A stretch of DNA of 36,625 nucleotides from JALONO01 sp038209965 (GTDB lineage Bacteria; Bacteroidota; Bacteroidia; Cytophagales; Thermoflexibacteraceae), in assembly GCA_038209965.1 (NCBI GenBank), contig JBBQXF010000045.1, positions 1-36,625 of the forward strand, read 5' to 3'. This document shows positions 9,086-17,400 of the stretch, in pieces. Below the pieces are notes generated by a model. The model worked only from the letters and a program-made list of their open reading frames with translations, was not told the DNA's origin and did not search any database. The position numbers and the translations under genes were made by a program. Every line of letters begins with the position of its first letter. Positions within the stretch are counted from its first letter, which is position 1.

Positions 9086-11188
9086 ATGAAAAAGGAAGAG
9101 TTGCTGCAATTTATCCGTCAACCACAAGCGGTAAGCCCGGAACAGGCATTGGAAGTCAAAAAGCTTATCCGAATATACCCCTATTTTCAAGCGGGTTATC
9201 TTTTACTGGCCAAAACCACGCCCACCGATGCCAACATCAAGCAGGCAGCCACCCATACCTTGGATCGGGGCCTGCTGCGCCGGTTGGTCAATGCAGCGTT
9301 TGATTCCTCCGTGCTCCCTGATTTGCAGGGCATTGACTTTAGTGACAGCGCGAGCGATGTCTTTGCCCAGTTGAGTTCACTGCCCGTTGAACCAACCGTT
9401 GCGACCGAACCCGGCCCCTTCAATTTTGCTGAAACCGATACCCTGTTGGGCACTTCGGAGCCCAAAGGATCAGCAACGGCCACTTTGCCGCAAAAAGAAG
9501 ACCCGCTGGCTTTTATCGAGCTGCCCGGTGACGATGAAGCGGACAATTGGCTCAACAATTTTGAGCGGCAATATGACCAAGGCAACTTGGTCGAGTTGGA
9601 ACTAGATTTGGCCAGTGAAGTAACCGAAAACAAGACGCAACCGCCAACCTTGGTAGCCGACCAAGAAAATGACGATAATTTTATTTTTCAAACATTTAAT
9701 CAACAGCCTGAGTATGAAGATGTCAGTGCGCTCATCAACGATCCCGACTACCTAAAACTTCGGGACCAAGACCCCGAAACGGACGTGGATCTATCGGCAT
9801 TGTACCGCGATGATGACCTGCTCCAACCAGTTTCGGACGAAGAGATATTTGGCAAGGTGTCCAACTTGGCCCACCTCCCACCCCAGCCAGAAACCACCGA
9901 AGACTCCAATCATTCGCCATCGCCGGTGGCCCAACTACCAAGTGGTTTGGCTGATCCCGCTCCCGACCTAGATAATTTTTTCAATTTTCTGGACGAAAAA
10001 CCGTCGGACATCGGGCTAAAGTTGGATGCTGACCAAGCCCTTAAACCCGAGGCAGAAACAACCCCGGCCAACCCCAATGAGGTTGCCTTTTTTGACAATG
10101 TCGGCGATGCTACCCTGTTTCCACCACCAAGCCTAGATTTGGCCATTCCAGCGGTCGAGGCCAAGGATCAGCCGACTCTTGAATCCAACGAGCCCAACCA
10201 GTTGATTGTGGATGTTGATCGGGATGGCGATCTGGACTGGGACGATGTGTACGCCATGCGCAAAACGGAGGAAAATCGGTGGTTTGCCGAAAACCCCGAG
10301 GGACTGGCCGCTGAACCAACCGAAACAATGCCACTCATCGATGTTGACCAAGATGGGGACATTAATTGGGACGACGTGCACACCATCCGCAAGGCTGAAG
10401 AAGCGAATTGGCACGCCGAAAACCCTAATGGACTAGCTGAGCTGAGCGCGGGCCTAGAACTTATTCCAGCCCAATTGGTAATGGATCTGCCCGAAGAAGC
10501 CGACCAAGAAACGTACACTTACGTGACCCGCAAAGATGAAGAAGCAATGTATTGGGCCGGGCAAGCCATTGACAGCAGTGCAGAACGGGCCAATTTCTTT
10601 CAGTTGATTGATGACCAGTCGGTCAGCCAAGTATCGGGCATCGGCGGCGAACTAGGCGAGTATCAAATCCGCAATTTAGACGAAGCTGAGTATTACCAAA
10701 CCTTGGCCCAATCTGCGCCGCCAACCGAAACAGCGACTTCATCGGACAATTTTTTTGATTCGTTGATCAGCGAGACTCCCCAAATAGCTGTCAGTCAACA
10801 GTCTGCCTTGGATACTACCCAAACCAACAATGATTACACCAGCGATGATCTGAGCTTTTTTGAGCATGTAGCTCCCAAAGACACCGCCATCAATCCACCG
10901 ATACAGTTAAAACCGGCCAAAGATCAATGGCAGATCGTGGACGAGTTTATTAAAAAAGAGCCGCGCATTACTATTGACAAAGCCAAACAGTTGGAGGAGG
11001 ACGACTTGCCCGACCTATCAGAGCCAAGCGTGCAATGGAACGAAGAAATCGCCTCCGAAACTTTGGCCAAGATTTACGCTGACCAAGGTAAATATGCCAA
11101 AGTCGCCGATATTTATCGCAAGCTTGCGGAAAATTACCCCGATAAGCGGGAAGCCTATTTTGCAAAAATTGCCAGCTTACCCGCCTAA
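9086..11188 (+). CDS. Acidic 700-residue protein with tandem EF-hand/dockerin-like loops and C-terminal TPR-like segment
   Basis: Not a named family. The N terminus (MKKEELLQFIRQ, then a helix ending RIYPYFQAGYLLLAK) matches a type seen at the start of Bacteroidota hypothetical proteins. No signal peptide or membrane segment is visible, so it is probably cytosolic. Most of the protein is low-complexity and very Asp/Glu/Pro-rich, likely disordered. Residues 373-387 and 417-430 hold two calcium-loop motifs, DVDRDGDLDWDD and DVDQDGDINWDD, each followed by DV..(M/I)RK.EE..W.AENP.GL, so a unit of about 43 residues occurs twice. A third, degenerate unit (YVTRKDEEAMYWAG) follows without the calcium loop. 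The C terminus (about 655-700) is a TPR-like helix pair ending LAENYPDKREAYFAKIASLPA. The metal-binding lipoprotein gene starts 1 nt after its stop, so they form an operon. Confidence 0.85.
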   Translation: MKKEELLQFIRQPQAVSPEQALEVKKLIRIYPYFQAGYLLLAKTTPTDANIKQAATHTLDRGLLRRLVNAAFDSSVLPDLQGIDFSDSASDVFAQLSSLPVEPTVATEPGPFNFAETDTLLGTSEPKGSATATLPQKEDPLAFIELPGDDEADNWLNNFERQYDQGNLVELELDLASEVTENKTQPPTLVADQENDDNFIFQTFNQQPEYEDVSALINDPDYLKLRDQDPETDVDLSALYRDDDLLQPVSDEEIFGKVSNLAHLPPQPETTEDSNHSPSPVAQLPSGLADPAPDLDNFFNFLDEKPSDIGLKLDADQALKPEAETTPANPNEVAFFDNVGDATLFPPPSLDLAIPAVEAKDQPTLESNEPNQLIVDVDRDGDLDWDDVYAMRKTEENRWFAENPEGLAAEPTETMPLIDVDQDGDINWDDVHTIRKAEEANWHAENPNGLAELSAGLELIPAQLVMDLPEEADQETYTYVTRKDEEAMYWAGQAIDSSAERANFFQLIDDQSVSQVSGIGGELGEYQIRNLDEAEYYQTLAQSAPPTETATSSDNFFDSLISETPQIAVSQQSALDTTQTNNDYTSDDLSFFEHVAPKDTAINPPIQLKPAKDQWQIVDEFIKKEPRITIDKAKQLEEDDLPDLSEPSVQWNEEIASETLAKIYADQGKYAKVADIYRKLAENYPDKREAYFAKIASLPA
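10202..10462 (+). repeat. In-frame tandem repeat, two 43-44-codon EF-hand units
   Basis: Unit 1 begins at 10202 (residue 373) and unit 2 at 10334 (residue 417). Both encode a D-x-D-x-D-G-D-[LI]-x-W-D-D loop and the same downstream W..ENP.GLA block. The nucleotide copies have diverged while the residues are kept, which points to selection on the protein rather than a fresh duplication. Confidence 0.8.
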
Positions 11189-11189
11189 G

Positions 11190-12146
11190 TTGCGTTGGCT
11201 GGCCGACAAACTTGGGCCCCAGCCGGCCAATGCCCTGACACTGTTGGGGTTGTCTTTCCTAATGGTCGGGATGCTGGCCTGTAAGCCCAACAAAGAGAAA
11301 CCAGGGGGGAAGTTGCGCATAGCCTGCACCACGGGCATGATCGCCGATGCCCTGGCCAACCTCGCCGGGGACTCGGCCGAAGTGACCGCACTCATGGGAC
11401 CGGGGGTGGATCCCCACCTATACAAGGCCACCCATGGCGATTTAAAAAAACTAACCAAAGCCGATCTCATTTTTTACAATGGTCTGCATTTGGAAGGGAA
11501 AATGGCGGGCCTGCTCCAAAAGTTGGGACGCCGGAAACCCGTGATCCCCTTTGGCGAGGGGCTGCCCGTGGCTCGGCTGATCACCACCGACGGGGCCAAG
11601 CAAGTGCACGACCCACACATTTGGTTTGATGTCGCCCTTTGGCGTGAAGCCGTGGCCATTGCCTCCGTGGCCCTCCAGCAGCATGGCCGTCGTAACCAAG
11701 TTGCTTATTTTCAAGCAAATACCCAAAAGTACTTGGCTGAATTGGATTCATTGGAGGCCCATACCCGGCACACTTTGGCCGCTGTGCCCCCCGGCCGCCG
11801 GATTTTGGTCACTTCGCACGATGCCTTCGGCTACTTTGGCCGGGCCTATCAGTTTGAAGTCCGGGGCTTACAAGGATTCTCCACCCTCACCGATTTTGGC
11901 CTGCGGGACATCAACCAGCTAGTAGATTTTATCGTCCAATATAAGTTGAAAGCAATCTTCATCGAATCGTCGGTGCCGGCCAAATCCATCGAGGCGGTGG
12001 TGGAAGGTTGCCAAGCCAAAGGCCACCCCGTGATCATCGGTGGCCCCCTGTTCTCCGACGCCATGGGCGCCGCCGGCACACCCGAGGGTACATATGTGGG
12101 CATGGTACGGGCCAATGCCCGCCTAATCGCGACCGCTTTGCGCTAA
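11190..12146 (+). CDS. ZnuA/TroA-type metal ABC transporter substrate-binding lipoprotein
   Basis: Cluster A-I (TroA/ZnuA/PsaA) periplasmic metal-binding protein. Metal ligands are visible as H76 (VDPHLYK), H143 (VHDPHIWFD), H210 (VTSHDAFGYF) and D290 (PLFSDAMG); His rather than Glu at the third position favours zinc over manganese by comparison with TroA and PsaA. There is no His-rich loop. The start is uncertain. No ATG gives a normal signal peptide: ATG 11262 leaves six residues before the lipobox Cys, and ATG 11094 overlaps the upstream gene by 95 nt. TTG at 11190 gives MRWLADK, a hydrophobic core and lipobox MLAC (Cys31), 318 residues in all. It begins 1 nt after the previous stop, suggesting coupled translation. 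No znuB/znuC homologues are nearby. Confidence 0.9.
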   Translation: MRWLADKLGPQPANALTLLGLSFLMVGMLACKPNKEKPGGKLRIACTTGMIADALANLAGDSAEVTALMGPGVDPHLYKATHGDLKKLTKADLIFYNGLHLEGKMAGLLQKLGRRKPVIPFGEGLPVARLITTDGAKQVHDPHIWFDVALWREAVAIASVALQQHGRRNQVAYFQANTQKYLAELDSLEAHTRHTLAAVPPGRRILVTSHDAFGYFGRAYQFEVRGLQGFSTLTDFGLRDINQLVDFIVQYKLKAIFIESSVPAKSIEAVVEGCQAKGHPVIIGGPLFSDAMGAAGTPEGTYVGMVRANARLIATALR

Positions 12147-12662
12147 AGTCCCCACACGTTGCGCATCGGCAAATAGCTGTTTCCCAGATCGTTACACCCA
12201 TAATTCATACGTTTGCCATCCTCACACCGTAATTTTAGGTTGATGGAAATTACAAAAAGTGCTAACTTCTTGTAAATCAATGGATACGAACCGTGGCTTG
12301 CCAAAATGGGTGCGTCCGGTACGGCCGAGGTACGTATGTTGGCATGAACGTAGCAAAACCACTGAGGGTTAGACCCACGTAACCACCAAGGGCCTTGACG
12401 GGGGCTTTGACCAGATAAAAGTCCGTTGGATCGCTTGGATATCTAAAAACAAGTGCCTGCACTGAAGGGGCCGGGCCGCCAAGTGTCAAGGTCAGCCCCG
12501 AAAGGGCATTAGCTGCCTGCCAAGGACGGCGATCCTTGGCAGGCAGCTAGTGTTGTACAGGCTCATTTTCCAGCATTACAAAATCAATGGTAGAAAGCAA
12601 CTCACGTTAGTCGCGCAGCACCGTGCAAGATAATAATGAGTCAATTTTGCCTTTTGCAAGTG
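12147..12662. other. 516-nt intergenic region with strong hairpin
   Basis: Lies between convergent genes. No persuasive coding sequence; a 70-codon minus-strand frame (12277-12489) shows no family features. It holds a GTAATTT/AAATTAC inverted repeat (12230-12254) and a 17-bp perfect hairpin (12510-12549, listed separately). Confidence 0.5.
12510..12549. repeat. 17-bp perfect inverted repeat with 6-nt loop
   Basis: TAGCTGCCTGCCAAGGA (12510-12526) pairs perfectly with 12533-12549 around loop CGGCGA. No T-tract on either side. It may act as a transcription barrier or mRNA 3'-end stabiliser for the convergent genes, or be a remnant of a palindromic element. Confidence 0.75.
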
Positions 12663-14186
12663 CTAAACCTGCTCGCCGATCAGTTCCAGCACATCGTCCA
12701 AGTATTCGCGGGTGTTGGATAGACGGGGGACTTTGTGCTGGCCACCGAGCTTGCCCCGGCGCGCCATCCAATCATAGAAAGTCCCTTTGGGGACGGCATG
12801 GACCAGAGGGGCGGCCAAAGCCAAGTCCGAATGGCGCTTGGCATCATAGTCGGAGTTGACGCGGCGCAAAGTGTTGTCCAAACAACGGACAAAACTGGCC
12901 AAGTCGGTGGGCTCACGCTCGAACTCGATCACCCACTCGTGCCCGCCCTTGCTCCCCCGGTCGAGGTAAACTGGGGCGGCAGTATAGTCGTTGACCATGG
13001 CCCCGGTGAGCTGGCAAGCCTCGGCGATGGCCAGATCAGCGTTTTCCACCACCACTTCTTCGCCAAACGCATTGATAAAATGTTTGGTACGGCCCGAAAT
13101 CTTGATCCGGTAGGGGGAAAGGGAGGTAAATCGGATCGTGTCCCCGATTTTGTAGCGCCACAGTCCGCCGTTGGTAGACACCACCAAGGCGTAGCTTTTG
13201 CCCAATTCTACTTGATCCAGTCCCACGGTCTTGGGGTATTCATCGTTCCAATGTTCCATCGGGATAAACTCATAATAGACCCCATAGTCGAGCATGAGCA
13301 GCAGATCCTCGCTGTCCTTTTGGTCTTGAATCCCAAAAAAACCTTCGGAGGCATTGTAAGTTTCCATGTAGCGCATCTGATCGGAGGGGATGAGGGAGGC
13401 GAACAAACCGCGGTAGGGGGTGAAGGAAACTGCCCCGTGGAAAAACACTTCCAAGTTGGGCCACACCTCGGCAATGCTGCCCTTACCGGTCATTTCCAGC
13501 ACGCGCTGCATGAGCACCACCATCCAAGTGGGCACACCGGAAAGCCCCCGAACATCCTCTTTGATGGTAATCTGGACTATTTTCGCCAATTTTTCTTCCC
13601 ATTTGTCCATTAGGGCCACATCAAGACTGGGCGTGCGGAGCCATTCAGCCCACACGGGCAGGTTTTTCATCAGTAGGGCCGACACATCACCGTAACAAGA
13701 ATCTGGGGCTTGGGGGTTTTCTTGGTAGCTGCCACCGATGCCCAAGTTCTTGCCCAAGAACAACTTGGTGTCAGGATAATTGTTGACATATAGGCAGAGC
13801 AAATCTTTGCCCCCCTTAAAATGGCAGTCGTCAAAAGCTTCGGGGGATACCGGAATAAATTTGCTCCGGGCGTTGGTGGTGCCCGACGACTTGGAAAAGT
13901 GGGTAATGGTGCTGGGCCACAAAATGCCCTGCTCCCCTTTCATCATCCGGTCGATAAAGGGAAAGAAGTCCTCGTAGGTGCGCACTGGCACCCGTTCGGC
14001 GAACACATCGCGCCGCCCCTTGATGTCAACATAGCCATACTGTTTGCCCCATTCGGTATTGGCGGCGGTGTCGGTCAGGTTCAACAATACTTCCTGTTGG
14101 ACATCATGGGGATGATTCATAAACCGCTCGATTTGCGGATATCTCCGTTTCAATAACCAAGCAAGGAGCGTATTGAATAGTTCCAT
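12663..14186 (-). CDS. GH3 auxin-responsive promoter family protein (acyl-adenylating enzyme fold)
   Basis: 507 residues, similar to bacterial GH3 members found widely in Bacteroidota. The GH3 fold belongs to the adenylating (ANL) superfamily; plant members join amino acids to jasmonate or auxin, while bacterial substrates are unknown. Motifs visible: motif 1 SKSSGTTNARSKFIP (SSGTT at 100-104, phosphate loop), motif 2 TYNASEGFFGIQ (YxxSEG) and motif 3 LWRYKIGDTIRF followed by ISGRTKHFINAFGEEV (hinge region). All three ATP/AMP-binding motifs are intact, so the protein should be active. Start ATG is at 14184-14186. A -7 box TACTTTTG lies 35 nt upstream. It converges with the zinc-binding lipoprotein gene. 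Confidence 0.92.
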   Translation of the reverse strand: MELFNTLLAWLLKRRYPQIERFMNHPHDVQQEVLLNLTDTAANTEWGKQYGYVDIKGRRDVFAERVPVRTYEDFFPFIDRMMKGEQGILWPSTITHFSKSSGTTNARSKFIPVSPEAFDDCHFKGGKDLLCLYVNNYPDTKLFLGKNLGIGGSYQENPQAPDSCYGDVSALLMKNLPVWAEWLRTPSLDVALMDKWEEKLAKIVQITIKEDVRGLSGVPTWMVVLMQRVLEMTGKGSIAEVWPNLEVFFHGAVSFTPYRGLFASLIPSDQMRYMETYNASEGFFGIQDQKDSEDLLLMLDYGVYYEFIPMEHWNDEYPKTVGLDQVELGKSYALVVSTNGGLWRYKIGDTIRFTSLSPYRIKISGRTKHFINAFGEEVVVENADLAIAEACQLTGAMVNDYTAAPVYLDRGSKGGHEWVIEFEREPTDLASFVRCLDNTLRRVNSDYDAKRHSDLALAAPLVHAVPKGTFYDWMARRGKLGGQHKVPRLSNTREYLDDVLELIGEQV

Positions 14187-14220
14187 AACAGTTTTCAGGT
14201 TTTACCCAGCATTTCAAAGG

Positions 14221-14228
14221 CAAAAGTA
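14221..14228 (-). promoter_or_regulatory. -7 element of the GH3-family gene
   Basis: Reads TACTTTTG on the minus strand, an exact TAnnTTTG, 34 nt before the start codon. No TTG is seen at the expected -33 position, so the call rests on the -7 box and distance. Confidence 0.5.
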
Positions 14229-14328
14229 CGGTTAAGTAGTGGATTTTTTTCGTGAGTGGACGCCTGCTGTGCCGGCAATCCTTTTCCTTTTGGATCGCTC
14301 GGCAGTTCACAAATCGGACAGCATTAAC

Positions 14329-14351
14329 ATTGCTAACTTGATAATAGCAAT
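14329..14351. repeat. 7-bp inverted repeat between divergent genes
   Basis: ATTGCTA (14329-14335) and TAGCAAT (14345-14351) with a 9-nt gap, in the 299-nt divergent region between the GH3 gene and the T9SS protein gene. It could be an operator for either; nothing else supports that. Confidence 0.3.
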
Positions 14352-14485
14352 TAAAACTTATAAATTGCAACATCATATAGGATAACTCATCAAAAATACC
14401 AGTAAAGCAAGCAATCATACACCTCACACCGTTTTTTCATGCTTTAACCTTAGTTGAAGTTTTTTTCTTACACATTCGCCCCCTT

Positions 14486-17400
14486 ATGAAAAAAATAATT
14501 ACTCCACTATTGTTGGGCTATTTCTTCTTATATGCTCATTTTATCGTTGGCCAAAATGTTGCTCCAGTCATTGGTGCGGTCAATGCGATTGCCATTGCTG
14601 AGGGAAGTAACTCTTCCACCATCGTTACCGCAACCGATGCCGACAACCAAGAGGTAATCCCGATCCCCCGGATCGTGATCATTGGTTCTTCCACCGCTGC
14701 CGGGGCTGGCGTGTGGAACACCCCAGGGGTCATTACTCCTGATGCTTGGGTGGAGCGCTTGCGGGTTTACTTGGGCAATTTGGGGATTACGTACCGTTTG
14801 GCCAACTTGGCACGCTCTGGCATTTCCACGATCAATGTAATGCCCACCCTGCCCACCAGTGATCCCAACTATCGGAACAGTTTGGCGTATGCTTTTAGCC
14901 CCCAATTCAATACGGACAATGGCTTTACCCCCAATCTGGTCATTGTTAACCTGCCCAGCAACGATGCCAACCTAACGGGCTGGGATCCAGCGGTGACGTT
15001 GGCAAATTACCGCACCATGCGCCAGTTTGTGGAGTCCAAAGGGGCGAAGTTTGTGCTGCTCACCCCCCAGCCGAGGTCTCATTTTGATGATCGCCCGCCA
15101 TTCTCACCAGCGCGCCGCCGACTTTTACAACGGGATCAGACCGAGGCCATTATGCGTGAATATGGCGATTTGGCTGTCCCCGTCTTTTATGAATTGGCCA
15201 ACCTAAATGACTACACCATTAAGGCGGCATATAGTGCGGGGGATGGGGTTCACCTTAACCGGTTGGGCCACCAATTCATTTTTGATCGGGCGTGTGAGGG
15301 CATCCGGCCTTTTGTTGAAGGCAAACAGAAAATAAGCTTTACCCTCTCGCCCCCGCTCCGCTTTGCCAAGCTGACCGCTTTGGGCCAAGGCCGGGCATCG
15401 CTCCAGTTGTCGCCCAAATTTAATGACGGTGGGCGGTTCAACGCCGACAGCACGTATGAAGTAATGCTGGAAGCCAACGATAACCATGGGGGGCGGTCGA
15501 GCGTCCGTTTCAACATCCAAGTCACCCATGTAAATCCGGGCAACGGCATGTTTGCTGGGGCGCAGGAACTGCGCAGCTTTACGAGGCCGGGTGGTGGCAC
15601 AGTTAATTATTACATCTACTACCCCCAAAATTATGACGAATCGGCAACGGCCAGATTGCCCATGCTCGTTTCTCTGCATGGCAGCGAGGGTTTTGGCGAT
15701 TCCCCCGCCGGTTTATTGACCGGGATCAATAGTGTGGTAGGCTCACCAGTGCGGCAGGCCAATGAAAATAAAGCGTTTCCCATGATCGTGGTCTCGCCCC
15801 AGCAGAGCAATGGCCAAACCCCCAATGCCGGGCGGTGGAACCCTGTGCTGCTCAATGAATTGGTCAATCACTGCACCACTAATTTCAAAGTGGACAACAC
15901 CAGGGTGTATTTTACGGGCTACGAATGGGGTGGGCACGGCGTGTGGAACTATTGCCAACAATACCCCAATGCAGTAGCGGCGGCCGGGGTGGTTGGGGGC
16001 ATCTCCAGCGGATTGTTGTCTGGGGCCTGCGCGATCAGGCAAATCCCGTTTCGGACTTGGCACAGTGCCAGTGATGCGGGTTCCACCCTCCCCGCCGAGA
16101 GCATTGCAAAGGTGAATGCAATCAACGGCTGCACCCCTCCGCCCCCGTTCCCAGCTGAACTGACCCTGATATCGGCGGCCCAAAATTTGAACAACCGCCA
16201 AACCGTGGCAATGGTATATGCCGACGTCACTGGCCCGAACAACTTGTACAGTTGGCTGAACCGGTACAAGAAATCAGGCACCAATACTACTACCAATTCA
16301 GCCAACTTTCCCCAAACCAATTGGAATGGCAACAGTTGGACCAATGGCCGGCCCAATGCGGGCGTGAATGCAGTAATGGGTAGCACCTATCCCAATGGAG
16401 TAGTGGGCGAGGGTAGTTTCACTTGTTTGGATCTCAGCTTTGACTATGAAGCAATAACCAACATTGGCGATGGGCACGCCGTTGAAGTGCATGGTACTTT
16501 GAAGCTCGGTGAACTGGGCAATGTCGTAGTGGCAAGCAATGGATCCTTGATCCAAAAGCCGGGGAGCACACTGGAAGTGGCCGGTACCAATCCAGGCATG
16601 GTCAGGGTCAACAAAAATGGCCGAGTAGCCCGTGCCTATAACCAATGGTCATCACCGGTTGTAAATTTCAATTTGGACAGTTTGCGATTGGATGCCAGCC
16701 CCGCATGGCGCTATCATTACGTGGAAGGGGCCGGCTGGCAACCGGCCAGTGGGATGATGCTGCCCGGTAAAGGTTATTTAGCTGTTCGGATGAGATACCA
16801 GTCGTTTGTTGGGGTTCCCAACAACGGTGACATTGTGGTAAGTGGCATTGGCTACACGGCCGGTTTTCCAACGGCCGGCTACCACTTGGTGGGCAATCCT
16901 TACCCTTCGGCACTGGATATTGCGCGGTTCATGGCCGATAACGAAAACCTGAGCGGCACCACTTGGGTGTGGAACGATAACAATGGCGGGGCCGGCGGCG
17001 GCAATTATGAGACCCTCACCGCCCTCAGCCCTTTGCCCATGCAAGCGTCTGGTCAAGGGTTTTTTGTCCGGCGACTCCAAGCAAGCCCCACCACGAGCAT
17101 CGTGTTCAACAATGGGCAACGTTCGGGAAATGCGCCCAGTTTCTTGCGCGCTGAAAACCAGTTGGAACGGTTCAAACTCAAAGTTGGCCGCCAAGATGGC
17201 CTGTCCGATCACCTGCTGTTGGGTTTTGCCGATGGCTTTACCGCCGGGGTGGACCGCACTTATGACGGGGCCAAACATGACGGCAATCCACAAATATCCT
17301 TTGCCGCATTTCACAATGGGGGTCGCTACGCCCACACCGCCCTGCCCGCCAGCACCGAGCGGCTGGCCTTGCCGCTGCACCTCAACGTTGCCCGGGCCGG

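Noticed and set aside
12277..12489. 70-codon minus-strand frame in the 12.1-12.7 kb gap
   Set aside because: No family signature or start signal, and not linked to a neighbour; could be a decayed fragment but cannot be supported.
12735..13613. 292-codon plus-strand frame opposite the GH3 gene
   Set aside because: Shadow of a gene with all its family motifs on the minus strand.
14329..14351. Operator call for the ATTGCTA/TAGCAAT repeat
   Set aside because: A 7-bp repeat in AT-rich DNA is not enough to assign a regulator; listed only as a repeat.
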